From Patellaria atrata CBS 101060 (Eukaryota; Ascomycota; Dothideomycetes; Patellariales; Patellariaceae), in assembly GCA_010093705.1 (NCBI GenBank), contig MU006096.1, forward strand, positions 1,049,908 through 1,113,907: 64,000 nucleotides of DNA, given 5' to 3'. The position numbers and the translations under genes are program-made. The notes beneath the pieces were generated by a model. It was not told where the DNA came from. It saw nothing but the letters and a program-made list of their open reading frames with translations, and did not search any database. Positions 12,302 through 21,300 of the stretch are shown here, in pieces. Each line of letters starts with the position of its first letter. The stretch's first letter is position 1.

Positions 12302-14539
12302 ATGGGGCTCCCTTCGCGCCTATTCCAGACGGATGAAGAGCTAGGAAAGCGTGACGATGATCATAAACTGAGGACTACCTTACCCTCGAGGGTATGGAGG
12401 GCAGCCCCAAGAGGTTATCGCAAGAGGAGAGTTTTCCTCGCACTCGCCGGTCTCTTCTTGGTATGGCTGTTTATACACAACATACCTACAGATCTTGGAC
12501 CTGCTGCTCAGCGCCTTCGACCACTGGCAAAACCGTCACCTCCAATGTCGATTGTTGCCCCAACTGGAGCACCCCCAAGAACTTCGAAGGGTTCTGCAGA
12601 AGCTACACAGGAGCACTACTACAATGGTATTATAAAGTTTTACGAGTTGGGCGCTTCATTGAAGGCCTTTTCTCGTAGGATGGGATATTCGATGATGAAC
12701 AGGAATGTCTTATTCGCTGCATCCAGTCTCGAAAGTGCTTCTACACTTTTACCACTCGCGTGTGAGATGGCAAAAGTAGACAGAAATAACGTTCATATGG
12801 CGTTAATGGGTAGAGAAGATATCAAAATCGATGATTTTCTAGACATCAATAGTGTCAACTCATCGGAATGTCATGTAACCTGGCATGATGCTCGACCGGA
12901 CTATTCGTTATACAGCAGTGACGAGAGAGCTGAGGCATGTGTCGCAGCAGCCTTAGGTCATATCAACAACTATCTTCATCCTAAGGTGGCTATCACAGAT
13001 GATTCAATCAACGAAGACCAGTTTTTCGTTAGGGGGTTAAGGACGCAAGCAGCTGAGCAGGGCCCTCCCATTATCGAATTACCTCGAAGGAATAGGGATA
13101 AGCTCAACTGGATAACTAAACTTGGTGCCTGGTCTCTAAGTTCATGGCATACAGCAACTATTGATATATTAATTCAGGCTCCTGCGGAATCATCCGAAGC
13201 ACTTGCACAACTTCTCCGGTCGATCAAGCATGCCGACTACACTGGGCTTAAGTATCCAAGGTTAACCATTGAACTCCCGTATGAGATCGACTCTCATACG
13301 CAGAGATTTCTAGAGGAGTTCAAATGGCCTCCACCAATCAAACAAGCACCAATTAAAGATAACCAACTCATTCTAAGGCGCCGCTTACCCAGTCATAAAC
13401 TTTCCACAGAGGAAGCATCAACTCGATTTATCGAGTCTTTCTGGCCTTCCTCTTCTACAAATGCTCACGTCTTACTTCTATCCCCCAACGTCCAGCTATC
13501 CCCCTCATACTTCCAATACGTAATGTACAACGTACTCGAATACAAGTATTCCTCCTATATCGGTGCTCTAATGGACAAAGTAATCGGCCTCTCCCTCGAC
13601 CTCCCATCAACCTACCTCAACGGCACCACATCCCTCACCCCCCCAACCGTCGCAAACATGGACGACGTAGCAGGCGCAACCTACATCAACTACGGCCCCA
13701 ACTCCCCAACCCCCTTCCTCTGGCAAGCTCCCAACAGCAACGCCGTCCTATACTTCGGCGAATCCTGGATCGAGATCCACTCCTTCCTGACCTCGCGCCT
13801 CGCAAAACAACACTCCGCGACTCCACCCCCGCAGCGCCGCAAACTCGTCTCTGAAACCCTCCCCTCATGGATGGAATATCTCCTCGAACTCATGCGCGCC
13901 AGGGGCTACAGCATCATATACCCCGGCATCCGCGCCTCCAACGCGCTCGCAACCGTGCACAACGAGCTCTACCAACCACCTGAAGAATTCACCAAACCCG
14001 CCCTGAACGACAACGACGACGGACACACACCCCCAAAACCAAACCCAGACTCAGAGAAACCCGAACCCTTCCTCACAACCCCCACTCCCCCGCCGAAACC
14101 CAATAACCCCGAGCTCCCCCTCTCCTCGCAGCCCCTGCACCTCCTCCTCCCCTTCGACGCATCGCTCCCAGACATCTCGCATCTCCCGCAACTCTCGTTC
14201 TCCGGCTCCTACCTCACCGGGCCGGAGGCGTGGGAGCTGGCGCAGCTGAACACGAAGAAGTTCCGAGAGGGAGTTGGCGGGTGCGAGGAGGGAAGGAGGC
14301 GGAAGGTTTTTAAGGGGAGTGCGGGGGATTTGTTTTGTTTTCCTGGGGATGAGGGCGGGGATGAGGAGGAGGAGGTTTTGGTGGTGGATGAGATTGGGAT
14401 GGGGGAGGTGGCTGGGAGTGTGGTCAGTAGTAGTGTAACAGCGTCCAGTACGGGGGTGGGGGTGAAGGGGGAGATGACGGCTACGGATACGGTGGCCTCG
14501 GTTTCGGTTACGGTGACGGCGGCGGTGAAGCGGGTTTGA
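12302..14539 (+). CDS. Type II membrane glycosyltransferase-like protein (fungal GT2-like)
   Basis: Intronless, 745 aa from ATG 12302; an in-frame ATG at 12257 would add 15 residues. It has a basic N-terminal cytoplasmic segment (RVWRAAPRGYRKRR), a signal-anchor helix (VFLALAGLFLVWLFIHNI, residues about 60-77) and a lumenal part with several well-conserved-looking blocks. One is NRNVLFAASSLESASTLLPL. Another begins TATIDILIQAPAESSEAL and runs to HVLLLSPNVQLSPSYFQYV, which is the arrangement of a nucleotide-sugar transferase fold. The C-terminal 150 residues are low-complexity (Pro-rich, then Gly/Val/Thr-rich). I recognise the type as the ascomycete proteins often annotated glycosyltransferase 2, likely Golgi, but I cannot point to a certain catalytic DXD, so the enzymatic role is inference. 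Confidence 0.7.
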   Translation: MGLPSRLFQTDEELGKRDDDHKLRTTLPSRVWRAAPRGYRKRRVFLALAGLFLVWLFIHNIPTDLGPAAQRLRPLAKPSPPMSIVAPTGAPPRTSKGSAEATQEHYYNGIIKFYELGASLKAFSRRMGYSMMNRNVLFAASSLESASTLLPLACEMAKVDRNNVHMALMGREDIKIDDFLDINSVNSSECHVTWHDARPDYSLYSSDERAEACVAAALGHINNYLHPKVAITDDSINEDQFFVRGLRTQAAEQGPPIIELPRRNRDKLNWITKLGAWSLSSWHTATIDILIQAPAESSEALAQLLRSIKHADYTGLKYPRLTIELPYEIDSHTQRFLEEFKWPPPIKQAPIKDNQLILRRRLPSHKLSTEEASTRFIESFWPSSSTNAHVLLLSPNVQLSPSYFQYVMYNVLEYKYSSYIGALMDKVIGLSLDLPSTYLNGTTSLTPPTVANMDDVAGATYINYGPNSPTPFLWQAPNSNAVLYFGESWIEIHSFLTSRLAKQHSATPPPQRRKLVSETLPSWMEYLLELMRARGYSIIYPGIRASNALATVHNELYQPPEEFTKPALNDNDDGHTPPKPNPDSEKPEPFLTTPTPPPKPNNPELPLSSQPLHLLLPFDASLPDISHLPQLSFSGSYLTGPEAWELAQLNTKKFREGVGGCEEGRRRKVFKGSAGDLFCFPGDEGGDEEEEVLVVDEIGMGEVAGSVVSSSVTASSTGVGVKGEMTATDTVASVSVTVTAAVKRV

Positions 14540-15035
14540 TGAGTGTGCGTTAGAGAGCGTCATGATATATGTATGGAGTTTAGCTCGATGGACGGGAGGG
14601 TTTGATACCTCCTTTCAGTCGTCTGCCGTAAGTCTATTGGAAATGGCAGGGTGTATTTTTGGCGTCGTGGAGTTTGGTCATGTTATGAAAGCATATGCAG
14701 TTATATGGATTATCGTATAAATATTAGGAATAGCTATGCAAATTTGCTGGCATTATCCCAGAATGGCGACTCTGATATCCACGTGTGCAAAAATTCCGTC
14801 ATCTTCAGGGTTAGGTTGAGATGATGACTCTACCTAGGGTCCGACTCGTTTCAAACATGACTTTTAAGCCGTAGGGCCCTATAGCCTTTTATTTAACAAG
14901 TCAGACCTCTACTCTGGGCCTATCATCTTGCTCTGGAAATAGCCGAATTGTTGCAGACGCGCACACCGGAGGCAATATAGAGTACAACTCTATGAGCCAA
15001 CCAGATCTGTCCATACTTCTGAGAAGTAAATATAA
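14540..15035. other. Intergenic region left of the inverted-repeat element
   Basis: 3' region of the glycosyltransferase-like gene. No ORF of interest and no motif recognised. Confidence 0.5.
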
Positions 15036-15398
15036 TTCATTCGAACCTGGATATAACGATAGCGCAGTTACGCACTAAAAATATCGTTATTTCGAGCTAA
15101 TCGTAATATCTAGTTTGATATACGGACTAAATTTAGTATAACTTAGTCTTAAAAGAGTAAAATTATTAAGGTAAGCTTAGTAAAAGGGTTATTTAAGGGG
15201 TTCTTAGGTACTATATAAGCTACCTCTTATATAAAAATCTTACCTAGTTATAACGATATTAGTATAGCGTACCCTCCGACATCGTAGGAATCCAGGTCAT
15301 CGTTACGGCTATATGGAAAACGGGGTTTCGCACATAATAGATCGTTATACCTAGGTTATCGTTATATCTACGTATCATACTATTCAGGTTCGACTGTA
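15036..15398. mobile_element. Degenerate pogo-like (Tc1/mariner) non-autonomous element, MITE-size
   Basis: About 363-bp AT-rich insert with imperfect terminal inverted repeats. The left end carries TCGAACCTGGATATAACGAT at 15041-15060. The right end, read on the minus strand from 15398, starts TACAGTCGAACCTGAATAGT and soon gives ATATAACGAT. The TCGAACCTG core with repeated ATAACGA blocks is a known pattern of pogo-family ends, and the right end closes on TA, the usual target. Further internal ATAACGAT/ATCGTTAT copies occur in both orientations. There is no coding capacity. The left terminus has diverged (TTCAT in place of TACAG), so the copy looks old. The family assignment rests on the ends only. 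Confidence 0.62.
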
Positions 15399-15491
15399 GC
15401 TATTAGGACTCACAGATGGTATGGACTATTTAGCGATGTTCAAGCGGTCCTCGTCCGGGTCCTATCCATCTCTCCACCCCTGATTTCGAGT

Positions 15492-16166
15492 CTAAAACGG
15501 CTTATCCAACACACTCTCATTACCCCCCTTCTTCTGCTCCTCCAGAGCCTGAATCTGTTCCCTATCGGCCCTAAAATTGATCAACGCATTCTCGATCCGC
15601 TTCCGACTCTCCGGATCTCGTTTAATCAGCCTTGACGAGCTCACCGATCCAGCTAGTATGCCCATCTCTCCGCCTACCAAAAAACCGCCCAGCCCAATGG
15701 AGAGATTGGACGGCAAGTCGTCGATGTGGGAGGGGTAAAGATGGGGTGCAAAGTCTGGTACGGGTTCTAAGGGGGATTTAAATAACGGAAAACATGGAGC
15801 GAGGTGATAGGGGGAACGGACCAGTCCTCTGGTCGGCAAACTTGAGATTCGTAGGTTTGTCCGCCGCTCGGAGAGAAGGGAGAAATTGTTTTCCGGGTGC
15901 GCGCAGACGGAAGACGGGGAAGAGGCAGAGCCCCATGCCTAGAACGCAGCCAATTCTTACGTGGGTGGAGAACTTGGAGGCGGCGGCCTTGAGGGTGTCG
16001 CTGTCGGATTCTTGGAGACTGTTTGATGTATTAGTAATCTAGTTTGGGAGACTCTACATCGGGACTCCGCATACTCATACTTGAAGTGCTCTTCAGCAAG
16101 AGCTTGGAGATCGTCGTATGCGTCCTTACGCATCTTACGCAGCATCGCGGAGGAATCGGCGGCCAT
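15492..16166 (-). CDS. Small conserved two-helix membrane protein, function unknown
   Basis: Three exons (16081-16166, 15822-16018, 15492-15766; introns 62 and 55 nt) give 185 aa. The first intron has a clear TTACTAATAC branch and CAG acceptor. The second has an unusual donor (GTCCGT) but is required to connect LKFADQRT with EPVPDFAPHLYP. An N-terminal charged helix (MLRKMRKDAYDDLQALAEEH) precedes a hydrophobic segment (VRIGCVLGMGLCLFPVF), a loop, and a second Gly-rich hydrophobic segment (LSIGLGGFLVGGEMGILAG). The C-terminus is charged and helical (RKRIENALINFRADREQIQ). The pattern resembles small organellar inner-membrane proteins, but I cannot name the family. Confidence 0.72.
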
Positions 16167-16644
16167 TATAGTTGTGGTGATTCAATTGCCTGTGTCGTCC
16201 GGTTGATAAGAAGCTCTAACAGAAGGATTAAGTCTACCTATTCAGCAATAAGACTCCTAGTAGAGAGAGATAAGATGATGGAAAGTTGCCCATTTTCCAC
16301 GAATTATCTTGTGTAAATCGGAATGCACGCTCGACAACGTCACCTCATCCCTTACGTCCAAATCCCCGCCAAGCACAGCCGTGACAGTTTCATTACAAGT
16401 TTACCTTACATCATCATTGAACACCATATGAACTAATATGGACATTAGATACAAGGGAGGTTACGTGGAATGACACGAGCTATTTGACGGTATTGTGCAG
16501 TATAACTCTTAAGCTGACTCTAGAAAATCAATCCTCGTACATCCATGGATGTTTACAAACATTCGTCGTTCCCCCACCTCGACTATTCATTATGCAAAGC
16601 CCAAAATGGAACTGGAATAATTCATTCTCGGTGCAAGTATTAGG
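16167..16644. other. Intergenic region
   Basis: 478 nt between two minus-strand genes: upstream of the two-helix protein and downstream of the GPI-type protein. No feature recognised. Confidence 0.5.
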
Positions 16645-17058
16645 TTACAATGCTCCCAATACAGCTGCCAGAAATCCAACTAGTCCAGCCCCTGCTCCCG
16701 CCCCTATACCTCCGACTTCTCCGTATTGTAGCACTGCAGCTCCTGAGCTCGTCGGAAGGGCGTCTGTAATTTGTATCGCATCAGTGGTATCGATGTCTTC
16801 CGTATTGGTCGGGTCCAGCACGCTATTTGCAGTTGAAAGTAGATCAGACAATGTTTCGATCACTGGATTTGAGATGACAGCGGTTGTGCTCTCGGATGTG
16901 ACCGTGATAGAGGGTGTCTGAGTTGCTTCAGAAAGAAAAGACCCAATCGCGGAGGTAGCATCGGATACGATTTCTGTTGGGTTGAATGGACTGTCTGTGG
17001 GATCCTGTCCGGAGACAAGAAAAGGGAGAATGAGGATTGGTAGATATGTTGGTCTCAT
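16645..17058 (-). CDS. Small Ser/Thr-rich secreted protein with GPI-type C-terminus
   Basis: 137-aa single-exon ORF from ATG 17058; the open frame continues upstream, but the residues before this Met do not look like protein. It has a compact signal peptide (MRPTYLPILILPFLVSG, cleavage before QDPTDS), then a Ser/Thr/Asp-rich low-complexity body without Cys. The C-terminus has small residues (SSGAA) followed by a hydrophobic tail (GAGAGAGLVGFLAAVLGAL), which is the layout of a GPI-anchor signal. Likely a plasma-membrane or wall protein; no enzymatic domain is visible. Fungal proteins of this type evolve quickly, so absence of a family is expected. Confidence 0.7.
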   Translation of the reverse strand: MRPTYLPILILPFLVSGQDPTDSPFNPTEIVSDATSAIGSFLSEATQTPSITVTSESTTAVISNPVIETLSDLLSTANSVLDPTNTEDIDTTDAIQITDALPTSSGAAVLQYGEVGGIGAGAGAGLVGFLAAVLGAL

Positions 17059-18399
17059 TGTGAGTGTTCGCAGATAGTAAATGACTTGTAATTTAGAAAT
17101 GTATTTGCTCTTCTGTGAAACGTTTCCAACAGAATTTCGGAAGAAGATGTATGGAATTGGGGAATTGGAGCAGCAGAAATTTCGTAGCTGTCGAAAAGCT
17201 ACCCTCAGCTTTTCTTTTATAATACCAAAGAAGAAATCATCAACAATAGTCTCTACGTCAAAGACAAGACACAAGCTCTCGAGGTAAGAGCAATAGCTTC
17301 TATGCATCACACCCTCATCATGCAACTTAACCTACCACAGCCGTGGACCTACCAAACCGGCAATGAAAGATGCGTTCCTGGGACATGTTTCTTTCTTGGC
17401 TTCTGTTCCAGAACGGAGCAAGACCGCCCAAAGAGTCAGAGTTGGGGCATTCTATCAGTGATCTGCTACTTAAAGCAGCGTTTCTGATATCTGGCGTTAT
17501 GCACGTGCATACTAACCTTGTATGTGATTCGTTCATGTTATGAACCTTTTGGATTTCTGGGAGAGGTTGATACACGCCTTGTTCTCTTGGCGGAGTACTT
17601 GGCCAAAAGTGATGCCGATGGAGGTCCAAGGAAACTTTAGGAGCACGAGGAGATACCTAACGCTGAAGTACAGTAATATCAATATTCGTTCCTCCCTGTC
17701 AAAGCTGTCTCAGGAACCCCTTGGACCGAAGGGACGTTCCCAGGTGGGCAGTTATCCCAGAGAAATAGAGTATTTCGGTATGGTAGCCACATACTCCGTA
17801 CTCTGTACCAGTGCTGACGGAGGTGGTCATCAAATCCGAAGGCGATACGAGAGTCCACATGCATGACGATCGAAGTTTCATTTTACTGAAGGTTGAAGAA
17901 TCAGGCAATGATGCCCTTGGAATGGAAAGAAAGGAGATCGACAACATTGTGAGGTTGGACTGAATAATGGACTCAAGGACTGTTCTGGTGGATTGAGGAG
18001 TTTGTTCAGTCCGCCAAGCATGTTTCTGCTTTCGGCCTAGTTCAAGTCTGGAAACTACCTTAGTTCTACCTTACAGTACTCGCGAAGTCGCGACTCTAAT
18101 CTTTCTTGTTACCTTGCGCGTTATCAAACCCAAATATCCTGTGGAAATAGTTTTACCTATACGAATTGATTGGCTTGAAATATCGACTTCTCGCGAACTG
18201 TACTCCTGAAGATTTCAAAGCTCATATTGTACAGACTTCTGCTCGTCGCAAATTACCCTATCAGAAACTTCTTAGGTCATAATAAAGATACATCTAAAAT
18301 GCTACTATCATCAATAGGGGTGTTTCATCTTGAGAGACTTTAACGGCTCTTATGGTGAACAGAGTCGTTCTTTCGCCCTAGCCATTTCCCTTGCGAATT
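17059..18399. other. Divergent intergenic region
   Basis: 1.3 kb between the GPI-type gene (minus) and IML1 (plus). Several small ORFs on both strands lack any domain, start context or splice partner. No feature recognised besides presumed promoters. Confidence 0.5.
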
Positions 18400-21300
18400 A
18401 TGTCTAAGAATAACGATGATAGCTTTAAGAAACATGTACAAAAAGTCTGCACGCTTAGAACGCACGATGACGCTTTTTCAAAAGATGATGTTATTGTCAA
18501 CATTGAAAGATTCCCCGAACTTAATTTATCAGTCGGATCGTTGGCGAAGATTTTAGCAATAAAAAAGACTACTCAGGTCCATGATTTTCACAGAGATCCA
18601 TCGAATCAACATGAAGATGGAAGTGGAGCAGATGGATCGGCGAAGACATCTCGGCGTCGACAAAGGGCCGCTCCAGTAACGGTGACCTTAGATGAAACTG
18701 GTTCAACCATCGCTGGGGGACGGGAGGTGGACCTCCAGAAATGCTATGTTCTTGTGGTCAAAGGTGCTTCTCAAGAGCAAAAAGCTAAGCTATCTCACCT
18801 ACAAGTTTCAATTCACAAGTCAATAGCGGACATTTTTGGCTTTCGTAATCAGATGCAAGTCGTACTTTCCACCGCCGACGAGGAGTCACATTCAGCATCC
18901 CATGTGGAAATCACATTTCGAGAGGGCTACCTTTCCAGAGCGGATATGTGGCGGTTAACACTATCAGAACTCAGTCAAAAGAGCGTATATAAGGGTCAAA
19001 AAATACTCTTCTTGGGCACTGTCAGAGGAATTGTGAAAAATGTCTACGTTAACGAGCAATCCACTAGAACTGCGTATTTTTCCTCCTCATCGAAACCGAT
19101 TTTCCGGAGCGAGTCAGCGCGATACGTCCTATTCATTCAAATGTCAAAGGAGATGTGGGATTTTGACAGTGAAGGATCAGGAGAGATCATGTTTAATAAA
19201 GTTATCAACGGCTTTCTTCCAGAACTCTTCAAGAGATGGATGAAAATAAACGCACGGCATCTAGTTACTATCATTTTATTTAGCCGCCTGGAGTATGAAG
19301 TGCCAGCGCAGCTAGATCAAATGGGATCAGAAATAAATAATCCTAATGAGGACTTGCCGAGCAACAACACCGCAACCGAAACGCGTGACTTCTACCGTGT
19401 CGTCGTCAGCGAAATGGCAAGCGGAGATTGGATTAACATATTATATCAACTTAAGAAAGAATTCAAAACCTTCCTACGCGATGTTTCGCTGGTTTCATTT
19501 GAGGATATTCGTCTTCAGCAGCTTGACCAGGATAATTCGGACCATGAGGAAAGACCCCCCGTTGTCATTGCGGGAAAACCTACAAGATCATTCAATGGCA
19601 ATGTTTTGGAAGCAATCAATCTTGCTGCAACACAATTCTCCGAGGATTACATAGATCGCGACTTGATTCGTACTGGGATCTCAATCATTGTTATTTCACC
19701 CGGATCTGGCCTTTTCGAGGTCGACTATAACATGTTGAAATTGACCACTGATACGCTTGTGGGTACAGGGATCGGCATCGATCTCGTTTGCCTTTCGCCC
19801 ATGCCATTACATTCTGTACCATTATTCAAGTACCGTAGCCCAGTTTTAGTAAAACCCATACGTTCAGAAAATGCACCTTTGGAAAAGAAATACTCTGTAC
19901 CTCATTTTCGCTCAAAAGGGCTAGAGCACAGCAAAAGACTCGATCTAGACCGACTTCTAAAAAGCGAAGAGCGTCAACGTCATGGTTTACCCCCTTTGGT
20001 TGATATAGAACCTGGGGAATGGGGATATGCAATCCCCCATTGGCTTGACATATCATTCTGGTCAGGTCCAATTGACGAGAGTTTTGACTCGTCTCGGGGG
20101 AAACAGACACTCAAGGTCGCTAATAAGCGTCGTCAAACCCATTTCAATAATTTTGACCTCCGTTGTCGAATGTATGAGCTGCAGATGATGGGTATAACGG
20201 ATATTTTCAGCGGTATTGATTATTTAGGCCTGCTTTCGGATGAGGTTGGAGAATATCCAGGTTTACCGACTGGTTTCTGGCGTCGCCCATTCCAGGATAG
20301 AAAGCAACGTCAGTATTTAACAGAGGAAAATGAGCCATATGGAGATATGACCCCCTTACGCTTAGCGTTGAGTGATGAGGAAGAAATCACTAGTGGGGAG
20401 GAAGACCGATTGAAACCTTTGAGAACTACACAACTATCGCTGAAAGGTTGGATGGAGGATTATGACCGCAGGACGTTCCAGAAATTGACGGACAAAGAGC
20501 GACCCCGTCAGCTCCTTCACGTAACGAGTAGAAAGCGACTGGAAGCAAACTCTACAAAAAAGGATAGCACACATCTGAGTCAAGACGACGAAGATCAAAG
20601 CTCTTCAAAGGTCAAATCGGCCCTAGAATTGACTCGTACCTATGATAGTCAGTCGAATAGAGCTGGCCGCTCGAATAACGGTAGCCGCAGAGCTTCGGTT
20701 GTTCCTCAGGCGGTGGGCGTAGGAGAGAAGACTATCGAACACAAGGGACATAGGAACTCATCGATTACTCCTCTTCGGGCAACAAGGCCAGGAAATCATC
20801 AACAACGCGTTGTTTCTGACTTCGAACAACGGCATAAATACGCAAACATGTCCGAGCCCCAGGTGACTCATAGTATTAGTCCACATCTTAGGTCAGATAA
20901 CTTAGGTTACGGAAGAGGTCACAATGATGGGGCTTATAATCCAGCATATGCGCGTAGCATGTATAGTTCTTCCCCTTCATCTCAAACCGGTGTTAAGAGT
21001 GGAAAGTCCGAGGTTTCAGCGGCGTCCAAAGATGATGCTGTGAAGAATGAGACCGAACAGCGTCGTCCCGTCAAATCTTTCACCAGGTATTTAAGCTTCG
21101 AAAACTGGGGTTTCGGGGCGAGGACGGACACTGCAAGTACGGCTACGGCCATGGGCGAGCATGCTCAAGCGGCTCCAAAGTCTGAAGAGCCTTTAAAGAG
21201 GATCTCGAGTGTTGGAAGACAAGACGCTCCCGATGCCGCGTCCACTCTTGGTGCCCTACTTGGTCGAAAAGCTCCCCAACGATTTCAGTCTACATCTACC

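Noticed and set aside
9922-14539. P450 plus glycosyltransferase plus regulators as a secondary-metabolite cluster
   Set aside because: No backbone synthase (PKS, NRPS, terpene synthase) is present, and housekeeping genes (complex I subunit, IML1, MCM6) are interspersed.
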